From the NCBI GenBank assembly GCA_001314545.1, contig LIHN01000001.1, positions 898,180-962,179 of the forward strand: a stretch of DNA of 64,000 nt, in the 5' to 3' direction. The notes under the pieces are model-generated. The model had not been told where the DNA came from. It did not search any database and saw only the letters and a program-made list of their open reading frames with translations. Within the stretch, counting starts at the first letter, position 1. Each line of letters opens with the position of its first letter. The stretch comes from Bacteroidetes bacterium HLUCCA01 (lineage in GTDB: Bacteria > Bacteroidota > Rhodothermia > Balneolales > HLUCCA01). The translations under genes and the position numbers were made by a program. Positions 46,276 to 54,845 of this stretch are shown here, one piece after another.

Positions 46276-47659
46276 GGTATGCAGCTGCAGCTTTGTCCGT
46301 TATTTCCAGGGCCTCATCGAATGCCTCCAGGAGGGTATCAATTTCGGATTTAGTCACGATAAGCGGAGGGGTTATCCATAGCCCGAATTTGTCTGATGGT
46401 ATATAAATGTTTTTTTTCTCTAACAGGAAAGAGGCCACTTCTCTGACCGGACTGTGGGCGTATTTTTGATTAAATTTTCGAACCGGTTGTTTGGTCTGGC
46501 GATCCAGTACGAGCTCCATGGTATACATCAGTCCGATGCCGCGCACCTCCCCCACGCTGCGATGTTTATCACGAAGCTTGAGCAGTCCGGCTTCAAGATA
46601 CTGCCCGGTCTTCCGGGTATGTTCCAGCAATTGCTCCTGTTCCAGAACCTGAATGGCAGCAAGTGCTGCAGCACAACCCAGGGCGTGACCCGAATAGCTT
46701 TGTCCGTGTCCGAAGGGCGTATGCCGGAAGGTATTCCAGATTTTTTGGGTCATTATGGTGGCAGCCAGCGGACAATACATCCCTAATGCCTTACCCATAA
46801 TGATGATATCCGGGATGACATCATAGTACTCAATTGCCAGAAAAGTACCGGTGCGACCCATACCTGTCATGGTTTCATCCACTATCATGACCAGATCGAA
46901 CTCATCACATAAATCGCGTATGGCATGCATGTAGGGTTTCGGAGCCGGGATGATGCCATTAGACCCCACAACCGGTTCAACCAAAATGGCTGCCACATAC
47001 TCCTTCCCTCCTTCCATTTCAATCATATGACGCATGTAGGCTGCAGCCTTGAGTCCATCCGGGTCGTCACCAAAAGGTGAGCGATAGGGGTATACATCCG
47101 GTCCAAACAGAACGCCGGGCTGTAGAAGAGGTTCGGCAAACCATCGACGCGGATCGCCGCTTGCTGAAAGTGCACCCGTGGTGGCACCATGCCAGGAACG
47201 GTAGCGGGACAAAATTTTATAGGGGTAGGGGTACGAAACCGGGTCGTAGGCGTCCCGGTTTTCATGAAACACTTGCCGGTATTTATAGAAACGGGCTGCT
47301 TTGATGGCTGCTTCCACACAGGCAGCGCCACTTTGCCCATACCACACTCGCTTATCCGGGCTGCCCGGGGATAAGGCACAAAGCTTTTGGGTCAGCTCTG
47401 CCGTGGCGTCAGTAGCAAAATCATCGGTTACATAGCTGCACTGCTGCATCTGACGATGCATAGCCTGTAATACATGGGGATGGTTAAATCCGATGTTGGC
47501 ACATTCATGGGCACTGCGCAAATCAAATATACGTCGACCGTCCCTGGTGTAGATGTAGCAACCCCGGGTGCGTTCAACCTCAACCGGATTCATGCCGGAC
47601 AGCGTGGACCAACTGGGTATCAGATGGTTGCGGTAGACTTCGGATGCTGATTCAGACAT
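46256..47659 (-). CDS. Class III PLP-dependent aminotransferase
   Basis: 467 residues, fold type I. Asp 261 (VMIVDETMTGMGRTG) and the PLP Lys 290 (IIIMGKALG) are present, with YGQSGAACVEAAIKAAR binding the phosphate and SYRSWHGATTGALSASGD the cofactor ring. The overall pattern (PYKILSRYRSWHGAT, HPFGHGQSYSGH-like segment) is close to taurine/hypotaurine-pyruvate and omega-amino-acid transaminases. In this setting it may accept AEP, N-methylated or hydroxylated relatives, or taurine, an isostere of AEP. It is the first gene of the minus-strand operon with the FAD enzyme and starts 340 bp from the divergent PhnX-like operon. Confidence 0.85.
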   Translation of the reverse strand: MSESASEVYRNHLIPSWSTLSGMNPVEVERTRGCYIYTRDGRRIFDLRSAHECANIGFNHPHVLQAMHRQMQQCSYVTDDFATDATAELTQKLCALSPGSPDKRVWYGQSGAACVEAAIKAARFYKYRQVFHENRDAYDPVSYPYPYKILSRYRSWHGATTGALSASGDPRRWFAEPLLQPGVLFGPDVYPYRSPFGDDPDGLKAAAYMRHMIEMEGGKEYVAAILVEPVVGSNGIIPAPKPYMHAIRDLCDEFDLVMIVDETMTGMGRTGTFLAIEYYDVIPDIIIMGKALGMYCPLAATIMTQKIWNTFRHTPFGHGQSYSGHALGCAAALAAIQVLEQEQLLEHTRKTGQYLEAGLLKLRDKHRSVGEVRGIGLMYTMELVLDRQTKQPVRKFNQKYAHSPVREVASFLLEKKNIYIPSDKFGLWITPPLIVTKSEIDTLLEAFDEALEITDKAAAAYHENHQD

Positions 47660-47999
47660 ATAACCGGGGGCTCAGAGATTGATAACAAAGTAAAAACAAC
47701 TACATCATATTCAGGTAACAACCCGCGCTTAGTTTGTTGGCCTGTGGATGGATGGGCTTGTGAATGCGCATCCGGACGAAATACCAATGTTTTACTATAT
47801 GTAAATAATACAAAAATCGCCAGGGCTCCAGTCCCTACGTACCTTCACCTTACTTATACGTAATATACTCATGCAAAAACAAGGCTTTATTACCATATTG
47901 TTAAGAGTTGCCCCATAGTGCCCGGCACGTTGCTTATACATTCTAAAGCACCTATTATTTACAAATATTCAATTACCTAACTCTTTAGACTCACTGTGC
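47660..47999. promoter_or_regulatory. Divergent control region of the two phosphonate operons
   Basis: 340 bp with no gene, AT-rich compared with the flanks, between the minus-strand aminotransferase/FAD operon and the plus-strand PhnX-like/PbfA operon. It must hold both promoters and probably the site of the XRE-cupin regulator. I found no perfect TAnnTTTG box or strong palindrome, so I do not mark individual elements. Confidence 0.6.
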
Positions 48000-48677
48000 A
48001 TGAAGCCAAAACTAGTTGTATTTGACATCGCGGGCACGACATTGAACGACCGTGAAGACACCGTGTCGTCCGCATTTTTACAAGCCATTCAGGAACAGGA
48101 ACTAACTATAGGCGACAATGATATCCGCTGGGTGATGGGGTACCGGAAAATCGAGGCCATTGAAATGTTGCTGGAAGCTGCCGGCATCGCCGTATCAAAA
48201 GAAAAAATTGAACAGATTCACAATCGATTTATTGAAATCCTGAATCAGCATTACCGGCAGGCCACCATCCGCGAATACGACGGGATTTCCGCACTTTTTT
48301 CCGAACTCAGGCAGGAAGGTATCCGTGTTGCGCTGGATACCGGCTTCAGTGCAGCAACCACGTCGGTCATCACGGACCGGCTTGGCTGGCTCAGGGACGG
48401 ACTGGTAGACGCGATTATCTCCAGTGACCAGGTTGGCCAGGGACGGCCTCATCCGGATATGATTCAGGCGCTCATGCAGCAGTTTCATATCCAAAACCCC
48501 ATCGATGTGGCCAAAGTGGGTGATACCCCATCGGATTTGCTTGAAGGCAAGAATTCCGGATGCGGGATGACTATTGGGGTTACCTACGGCACCCACACAC
48601 GTGAGGAACTGGAACAGCATCCTCATGATCACATTGTTTCCAGTGTAGATGAACTCAAATCCCTGCTGCTCAGATAA
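48000..48677 (+). CDS. PhnX-like HAD hydrolase (phosphonoacetaldehyde hydrolase-like)
   Basis: 225 residues. HAD motif I is VFDIAGTTLND: nucleophile Asp 9 with Ala at +2 and the AGTT sequence, a hallmark of phosphonatases rather than ordinary HAD phosphatases. The cap carries MGYRK with Lys 50 in the position of the Schiff-base Lys of PhnX, but the nearby His of PhnX is replaced (KIEAI). Motif III is GRPHPDM and motif IV VGDTPSDLLEGKNSGCG. The product is shorter than classical PhnX and matches the phosphonatase-like subgroup. It should split phosphonoacetaldehyde to acetaldehyde and phosphate. Its TAA overlaps the next gene's ATG (TAATG). Confidence 0.9.
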   Translation: MKPKLVVFDIAGTTLNDREDTVSSAFLQAIQEQELTIGDNDIRWVMGYRKIEAIEMLLEAAGIAVSKEKIEQIHNRFIEILNQHYRQATIREYDGISALFSELRQEGIRVALDTGFSAATTSVITDRLGWLRDGLVDAIISSDQVGQGRPHPDMIQALMQQFHIQNPIDVAKVGDTPSDLLEGKNSGCGMTIGVTYGTHTREELEQHPHDHIVSSVDELKSLLLR

Positions 48678-50017
48678 TGAAAGACGATAACAGGGTCAGC
48701 GAAGGGGACATCAACGACACCGATGCACGCAAAGCATGGTATCAGCAACTGTCGCAGCAAACGCGGATGGTACTTCAGCGAGACGCGGATGTATTTCTGA
48801 ATCAGACCCTGTCTTCACCTTGTCTGCAGGTACTCAAGGAAAGCAAAGGCACTACATTCACAGACATTGAGAATCGCGTCTGTCTGGATTTCCACGGCAA
48901 CTATGTACACAACGTCGGGTTTGGTCACCCCGAAGTCATTCAGGCCGTTACTGATCAAATGCAGTCGCTGAGTTTTTCAACACGGCGGTATACCAACCTG
49001 CCTGCCATCGAGCTCGCCGAGCGTCTGACCGGATACACCCACTCCCTGAAAAGAATTCTGTTTGCCCCCGGAGGCGCGGAAGCAGTCGGCATAGCCCTAA
49101 AAGCCGCCCGTTTACATACCGGAAGGCATAAAACCGTGTCGATGTGGGACTCCTTTCATGGAGCTACACTGGAAGCGGCTTCGGTTGGAGGAGAGGCTGT
49201 TTTCAGGCAGCATATCGGCCCCTTACTTCCGGGCACGGAGCACGTTCCGCCTCCAAATCCATCAGAGTGCCCGTTTAAATGTGGTACACATTGCTCACTG
49301 CAGTGTGCCGGCTATCTGGAATATGTACTGGAGAAAGAGGGCGACGTTGCCGCTGTTGTTGCCGAGACCGTGAGGAGCTCACCTTTTATCCCGCCACCGG
49401 AATATTGGAAACGGGTACGGGAAGCCTGCGACCGGAATGGCACCCTGCTCATTCTGGATGAAATTCCCCACGCTTTGGGTCGGACCGGCAGGATGTTCAC
49501 GTTTCAGAACTATGGTATTGAACCGGATATGGTGGTCATTGGAAAGGGTCTGGGTGGCGGTATTTTCCCGCTGGCTGCGGTACTGACCCGTGAAGAAATC
49601 AATGCATCGGTAAAGGGGAAGTCGATAGGCCATTACACCCATGAAAAAAATCCGGTAGCGGCAGCAGCAGCGCTGGCCATGCTCAACATCGTAGAAAAAG
49701 AAAACCTGTTGGAGCGGGTTGAGTACCTGCACCGCTATGCCATGACCCGAATGCGGAAAATGCAGCAGCGGCACCCCATCATTCACGACGTCCGGGGTTT
49801 GGGGCTGCTACTTGGCATTGAACTACGCGACCCGCAGACCGGTCAAAAATTACTCCGGGAAGCTGAAAAGGTTATGTATTACTGCCTTGCCAACGGTCTG
49901 AACTTTAAATTATCCATGGGCTGTATCCTGAATTTAATCCCGCCGCTGACGGTCAGCGAACAGGAGCTGGACACCGCATTTACCATCATTGAAGATGGTC
50001 TGGAGGCACTACCATGA
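48677..50017 (+). CDS. pbfA: (R)-1-Hydroxy-2-aminoethylphosphonate ammonia-lyase, PbfA-like
   Basis: 446 residues of the class III aminotransferase fold. It shows the features I associate with PbfA: SSPCLQVLKESKG..., LDFHGNYVHNVGFGHP, STRRYTNLPAIELAE, SMWDSFHGATLEAASVGGEAVFR and GPLLPGTEHVPPPNP. PLP ligands are Asp 261 and Lys 290 (VVIGKGLGGG). PbfA eliminates ammonia from 1-hydroxy-AEP to give phosphonoacetaldehyde, extending AEP catabolism to the hydroxylated form. Residues 198-210 hold four Cys spaced by three residues each, unusual for this fold. It is coupled by one-base overlap upstream and an ATGA overlap downstream, so hydrolase, lyase and DUF5690 protein are made together. Confidence 0.88.
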   Translation: MKDDNRVSEGDINDTDARKAWYQQLSQQTRMVLQRDADVFLNQTLSSPCLQVLKESKGTTFTDIENRVCLDFHGNYVHNVGFGHPEVIQAVTDQMQSLSFSTRRYTNLPAIELAERLTGYTHSLKRILFAPGGAEAVGIALKAARLHTGRHKTVSMWDSFHGATLEAASVGGEAVFRQHIGPLLPGTEHVPPPNPSECPFKCGTHCSLQCAGYLEYVLEKEGDVAAVVAETVRSSPFIPPPEYWKRVREACDRNGTLLILDEIPHALGRTGRMFTFQNYGIEPDMVVIGKGLGGGIFPLAAVLTREEINASVKGKSIGHYTHEKNPVAAAAALAMLNIVEKENLLERVEYLHRYAMTRMRKMQQRHPIIHDVRGLGLLLGIELRDPQTGQKLLREAEKVMYYCLANGLNFKLSMGCILNLIPPLTVSEQELDTAFTIIEDGLEALP

Positions 50018-51312
50018 CCCCGGTACAGCAATGGCTATCCAGGCAATCGGGCTGGGTTTTTTCACTATACGCCATAACCGCAGCCTTCAGCACCTACGCC
50101 TGTATGTATGCCTATCGACGTGCCTTCACGGCCGCGGGATTCGAGGGGTATGATATTTGGGGAATAGAACTGAAGACAGCTCTGATTGTCTCACAGGTTC
50201 TCGGCTACACCCTTTCAAAATTTCTCGGAATCAAAATTATCTCCGAAATGACGCCAAACCGTCGGGCGTGGAGTATTATCGGTTTCATACTATTCGCCCA
50301 TCTTGCTTTACTTCTTTTTTGGCTGGTACCTCAACCCTGGAATATCCCCTTTCTGTTTTTGAACGGGCTTCCCCTGGGCATGGTCTGGGGATTGGTATTC
50401 AGTTTTCTGGAGGGCCGTAAAACCACGGAGCTGCTCGGGGCCGGACTCAGCGTCAGCTTCATCGTATCATCAGGCTTTGTCAAATCGGTGGGGTCATGGA
50501 TCATGAATACCTGGCAGGTATCCGAATTTGCGATGCCATTTATAACCGGGATGGTATTTTTGCTGCCGCTCTTCTTTTTTGTGTGGATGCTCAATCAGAT
50601 TCCCCCTCCAACGCCGGAAGACGAGTTTATGCGCGTCAAACGCGTACCGATGTCGCGCACCGAGCGATGGCACTTTTTCCGGCAGTTTGCTCTGGGCATT
50701 ACCCTGATGACCCTGTGCTACATGTGTCTGACAGCGTACCGCGACCTGCGCGATAACTACGCGCTGGAGATCTTCGCGGCGATAGGGTTCGAGGGCGATT
50801 CAGCCATATTCACCCAGACCGAAGCCCCCATCGCGCTGGTTGTACTGATGGTTATGGCCTCACTCATGCTCATTAAAGGCAACCGGACGGCACTGGTGGT
50901 CAACCACTACATTATTGCCTTCGGGCTGGCCCTCATAGGCCTGGCCACACTGGGATTTCAGAGTGGTTTCATTACTCCCTACTGGTGGATGGTGCTCGTA
51001 GGGCTGGGTTCCTATCTGGGCTATGTACCCTTCAACTGCATCTTGTTCGACCGCTTCATTGCGACCTACCGGACCATGGCCAACGCCGGTTTTCTTATTT
51101 ATATAGCCGATTCCTTCGGATACCTGAGCAGTGTCGGGGTTTTGTTGTTCAAAAATTTCGGCAGGGCTGAAATCAGCTGGTTCGATTTTTTCACGAGTTT
51201 TTCCTACGTGACCTCCATACTCGGTCTTGTACTGACCTTCCTTTCCCTGCTGTACTTCATGAATAAACGGGACGTGGTTGTTATCAACCCGGAACGCCAG
51301 CCCGTCCCCTGA
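50014..51312 (+). CDS. DUF5690/MFS-like membrane protein, candidate phosphonate transporter
   Basis: 432 residues, about eleven to twelve membrane helices without a signal peptide (for example GWVFSLYAITAAFSTYACMYAYRRAFTAA as the first; ALVVLMVMASLMLIKGN near the centre). Charged loops such as YRDLRDNYALEIFAAIGF separate the halves. The arrangement is that of a major-facilitator-type protein; I believe it is the DUF5690 family. Its ATG overlaps the pbfA stop (ATGA), so it is translated with the catabolic enzymes. That position, and the lack of any ABC phosphonate transporter in the window, make it the best candidate for AEP/1-hydroxy-AEP uptake. The substrate is inferred only from context. 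Confidence 0.82.
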   Translation: MTPVQQWLSRQSGWVFSLYAITAAFSTYACMYAYRRAFTAAGFEGYDIWGIELKTALIVSQVLGYTLSKFLGIKIISEMTPNRRAWSIIGFILFAHLALLLFWLVPQPWNIPFLFLNGLPLGMVWGLVFSFLEGRKTTELLGAGLSVSFIVSSGFVKSVGSWIMNTWQVSEFAMPFITGMVFLLPLFFFVWMLNQIPPPTPEDEFMRVKRVPMSRTERWHFFRQFALGITLMTLCYMCLTAYRDLRDNYALEIFAAIGFEGDSAIFTQTEAPIALVVLMVMASLMLIKGNRTALVVNHYIIAFGLALIGLATLGFQSGFITPYWWMVLVGLGSYLGYVPFNCILFDRFIATYRTMANAGFLIYIADSFGYLSSVGVLLFKNFGRAEISWFDFFTSFSYVTSILGLVLTFLSLLYFMNKRDVVVINPERQPVP

Positions 51313-51340
51313 CAACGCACTACCTTCAATGTAACCTCCT

Positions 51341-52981
51341 ATGAAAAAGCTTCTCCTCCCTGTATTCATCCTGATGGGTCTGGTTGGTTGCCAGCAGACC
51401 CGGCCACCAGCCGATCACGTTGTGATTATCGGCGTCGACGGCCTGAGTCCGGACGGTATTCGCATGGCCAATACACCAGCCATGGATGGTCTGATGCAGC
51501 GCGGAGCGTTTACCCTGCACGCCCGGGCTGTGATGCCCAGCAGCAGCGGGGCCAACTGGGGATCCATGATCATGGGTACCGGTCCGGAGCAGCATGGCGT
51601 AATATCCAATGACTGGCGGACCGACAACCTGGTACTGCCGCCAACCGTTGTGGGCGATGACAACCACTTTCCAACCATTTTTTCCGTACTGCGCGATCAA
51701 CGTCCAGACTGGCATCTGGCCGCTTTTCTGCACTGGAACCCCATTCAAAACTTCATCGAGGAGGGTGTAACCGATTACATGGCGCTGCCCCGCAGCGAAG
51801 AGGAGACCACCGATGAAGTACTCAGCTACTTTCAGGAGCACCAGCCTGAGTTTACCTTCATCCACCTGGATCATGTTGACGGAGCCGGCCACCGATACGG
51901 TCACGGAACTGCGCCCTACTACCGGTCTGTGGAAAAAGCAGACAGCCTTATCGGTGAGATCATTGAGGCTACGCGTCGGAACGGCATGTTCGAGCGAACC
52001 GTGTTCATACTTTCATCCGACCATGGCGGAATCGGCTACGGTCACGGCGGAAACAGCCTTGCCGAAATGGAGATCCCATTCCTGGTTTCCGGCAGCGGTA
52101 CCAAACCAGGACACGAGCTGCTGATGCCCGTAAATGTATACGACGTCCCCGCAACAGCACTGTTTGCCCTGGGTGTGGATCAGCCCTACGAATGGACCGC
52201 CCGACCAGCGAAAAATGCGTTCCAGGGTAATCCCGATCCGCAGCTTCGTTACCATTTTAACCGGTTTCAGCCAGCACCGGCAATTACCCCGGCAGGCGAG
52301 GGTGGTTTCAATCCGCCCGGCGGACTATTTATTGGGGAATCACCAACGGTTAGTATTCAAAACCCATCCGAATCAGGCATCATACGCTACACAACAGACG
52401 GTAGCCAACCTGTAAACACCTCAGACACCTACGCGGGACCGTTCAGCCTCAACGAAACCACTGTTGTAAAAGCCCGACTTTTTGAAAACGAAAGGCCGGT
52501 TTCTGACGAGATTACAGCCTATTTCAGAATTCCCGCTGACACAACCGGCAGGGGTCTCTACTACCATATTTTTGAGGCCGAGGGAATATCGCGATTACCT
52601 GATTTCAACCGGCTGCGTCCGGTAGCACAAGGGGTCACCATGGAAATCAGTTCGAATAACCTGATGCTCACCAGGCCCGACTATGTAGCCGCTGTTCTTG
52701 AAGGCTACATTGAGATTCCACAGGATGGGCGGTACACGTTTTCCCTGGCTTCCGATGATGGCAGCAAGCTATACATCAACCGCAGACTGGTCATAGACAA
52801 CGATGGCGACCATGGTGTCATAACGGTATCCAACAGTCTTTTACTGGGAGCGGGAAGGCACCCCATCCGGGTTGAGTGGTTCAACGGAGGCGGCGGGTAC
52901 TGGCTTGCTGCGTACATTGAAGGCAGCACCCTTCCCCGACAAATCATCTCACCTGAAATGCTGTACCGTCGGGCCAATTGA
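51341..52981 (+). CDS. NPP/alkaline-phosphatase-superfamily lipoprotein with PA14 domain
   Basis: 546 residues; lipobox LMGLVGC (Cys 17). The catalytic domain (about 25-295) has metal ligand Asp 33 (IIGVDGLSPDG) and a probable nucleophile Ser 69 in MPSSSGANWGSMIMGTGPEQHGV, where NPP enzymes usually have Thr. HLDHVDGAGHRYGHG and SSDHGGIGYGHGG supply the other zinc ligands. Residues of about 340-395 look like a chitobiase C-terminal beta sandwich (RYTTDGSQPVNTSD). Residues of about 405-540 form a PA14 domain (YIEIPQDGRYTFSLASDDGSKLYINRRLVID), which often binds sugars. It would hydrolyse phosphodiesters or pyrophosphates outside the cytoplasm. It starts 28 bp after the DUF5690 gene, so it may belong to the phosphonate operon. 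Confidence 0.9.
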   Translation: MKKLLLPVFILMGLVGCQQTRPPADHVVIIGVDGLSPDGIRMANTPAMDGLMQRGAFTLHARAVMPSSSGANWGSMIMGTGPEQHGVISNDWRTDNLVLPPTVVGDDNHFPTIFSVLRDQRPDWHLAAFLHWNPIQNFIEEGVTDYMALPRSEEETTDEVLSYFQEHQPEFTFIHLDHVDGAGHRYGHGTAPYYRSVEKADSLIGEIIEATRRNGMFERTVFILSSDHGGIGYGHGGNSLAEMEIPFLVSGSGTKPGHELLMPVNVYDVPATALFALGVDQPYEWTARPAKNAFQGNPDPQLRYHFNRFQPAPAITPAGEGGFNPPGGLFIGESPTVSIQNPSESGIIRYTTDGSQPVNTSDTYAGPFSLNETTVVKARLFENERPVSDEITAYFRIPADTTGRGLYYHIFEAEGISRLPDFNRLRPVAQGVTMEISSNNLMLTRPDYVAAVLEGYIEIPQDGRYTFSLASDDGSKLYINRRLVIDNDGDHGVITVSNSLLLGAGRHPIRVEWFNGGGGYWLAAYIEGSTLPRQIISPEMLYRRAN

Positions 52982-54816
52982 ATAAAAGTATATTCATTCT
53001 GCCGGCAGCACTCATCGCAATAATCCTGCTGGTAAGGCTGACAGACCTGATTCCCTCCCGGACAGAGGCACCGGTTGGAACGGCCGTTGCTTTTCTACCC
53101 GATGTACACTTTCATGATATATTCGCGGGTAACATGACCGGTAACCAACCCATGGTACCCGGGTTATTTCAGGATGACAACCTTACAACGCCCGTCTTCC
53201 TGCGGTCGATGCGTGCTCAAATCGGCTCTACCCGCCTGTTCAACGAAAATTACTTCGCATTTCGGGCTGCATTGGATGACATCGCCTCCCGGGGAATACC
53301 CTATGTAGTGCTGAATGGCGATTTCAGCGATGACGGTCAGCCGATTCACCTGGACGGACTGCAGCGTATTCTGGAAAGCTACGAACAACGGTATAGCATG
53401 CGGTTTTTCATGAGCTTCGGTAATCATGATCCCTATATGCCCTACACACAACCAGCTGGTAAGCGGGATTTCCTAATGGCCGATGGTCAGATTCAGGGGC
53501 TCTACAGTCCGGGGCATCCCATGTGCCCGGAGGATGCTGTACGTTGCACGGAAGGACTTCAGGAATTGGGTTACGAAGCGTTGTTTAATCGCCTATCAGA
53601 CTATGGCTTTGTACCTCGCGAAGGTGATATCCTCTTTGAAACGCCCTTTTCTGCACCCGAAAACCCTGACCCGAGTGATATCCATAATCGCAGCTATCCG
53701 ATCTGTACGGAAAACGGTTCGTGGTGTGGCACCTCCTTTGACACCAGTTATCTGATTGAACCCGAACCCGGTATCTGGCTGCTCTCACTGGATCTGAACA
53801 TTCATATTCCACGGGATAACCGCACCGACAACGACCCTGCCAATCCGGCAAACTACCTAAGCTCCGGCAATGCCGGTTTCAGTGCCCTGATTCAGTATAA
53901 ACCCTTTTTGCTGGACTGGTTAGGCCAGGTCAGCGAACGCGCAAAACGCGGGAAAAAGCAACTTTTTGTATTCAGCCATTACCCTGCCGGCGACTTTTAT
54001 CATAACAGCCGCGATGCCTTGGCCGGATTATTTGGTGAAAACGGCGCACAGCTGCGGCGCCTACCCTCAAGGGAGTCGCAACAGGCATTGGCAGAAACCG
54101 GCATTCCCTTTCATGTCGGGGGACATATGCACCTGAACAATACCCACATCATTGGCGATCGCGAGGGTGAACATAGTATCGGAATACAATCGCCCACGCT
54201 GGCAGCCTATGTTCCGGGTTATACCATAGTACGATATACCGATGAACAAACCATTACCGTAGAAACCATCGTTATTGAACAGGTTCCTCATTTTGACCAT
54301 CTATTCGATGTGTACCGGTCAGAATGGGCGGCACAGGACGAACCTGGCTGGGATCTCACCATCTTATCATCTCAAACCTACCGCGATTTTGCACGGCACC
54401 ATCTCGACCAGCTGGTTCGCCACCGGTTTATACCCAACGAGTGGCCGATGCCTTTGCAGACGCACTTACGCGAATCGAGCGTGCAACAGACCGCTGAGGC
54501 TGGCTCATTTTCACTTCCATTGAGCTGTGACCCAGCCCTTCCAATTGCCACGTTGCCCATCTACTTTTACCGTTACCGCAGCGCAGGGTCGCTGGCACAC
54601 CCCGATATTGACCCGGACGTCATGCAATGCCTGATGGACATACGGGCAACATTGACGGTAAGCCCTCTGCCTGGTTCCGATGACGAATTACTAAATAACC
54701 GGGCGGTACTTCAACGTCAGCTCCTGACAGGTCTGAATCTTCTGGAACGTTTTTCAAGGCCACTCCCCGATCAAAATTTCACAATAGACCTGAAAACCGG
54801 CAGCATCCGCGATTAA
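52978..54816 (+). CDS. Exported calcineurin-like metallophosphoesterase
   Basis: 612 residues from TTG 52978, which overlaps the stop of the NPP gene (TTGA); no other start is sensible. A single N-terminal membrane helix or signal anchor (SIFILPAALIAIILLVRL) puts the enzyme outside the cytoplasm. All five metallophosphoesterase blocks are present: LPDVHFHD, NGDFSDDG, FGNHDPYM, FSHYPAG and GGHMHLNNTH. A long insert after GNHD contains two Cys pairs (CPEDAVRCTEG and CTENGSWCG), probably disulfides. The last 180 residues have no known motif. Translational coupling with the NPP gene suggests that they act in sequence, for example diesterase then monoesterase. Confidence 0.92.
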   Translation: MNKSIFILPAALIAIILLVRLTDLIPSRTEAPVGTAVAFLPDVHFHDIFAGNMTGNQPMVPGLFQDDNLTTPVFLRSMRAQIGSTRLFNENYFAFRAALDDIASRGIPYVVLNGDFSDDGQPIHLDGLQRILESYEQRYSMRFFMSFGNHDPYMPYTQPAGKRDFLMADGQIQGLYSPGHPMCPEDAVRCTEGLQELGYEALFNRLSDYGFVPREGDILFETPFSAPENPDPSDIHNRSYPICTENGSWCGTSFDTSYLIEPEPGIWLLSLDLNIHIPRDNRTDNDPANPANYLSSGNAGFSALIQYKPFLLDWLGQVSERAKRGKKQLFVFSHYPAGDFYHNSRDALAGLFGENGAQLRRLPSRESQQALAETGIPFHVGGHMHLNNTHIIGDREGEHSIGIQSPTLAAYVPGYTIVRYTDEQTITVETIVIEQVPHFDHLFDVYRSEWAAQDEPGWDLTILSSQTYRDFARHHLDQLVRHRFIPNEWPMPLQTHLRESSVQQTAEAGSFSLPLSCDPALPIATLPIYFYRYRSAGSLAHPDIDPDVMQCLMDIRATLTVSPLPGSDDELLNNRAVLQRQLLTGLNLLERFSRPLPDQNFTIDLKTGSIRD

Positions 54817-54845
54817 ATCGGATGGCTGCCGGGCCCGGACAAAAA

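Noticed and set aside
47660-47999. Riboswitch or small RNA in the divergent phosphonate region
   Set aside because: No strong stem or known aptamer pattern was visible; the region is recorded only as a control region.
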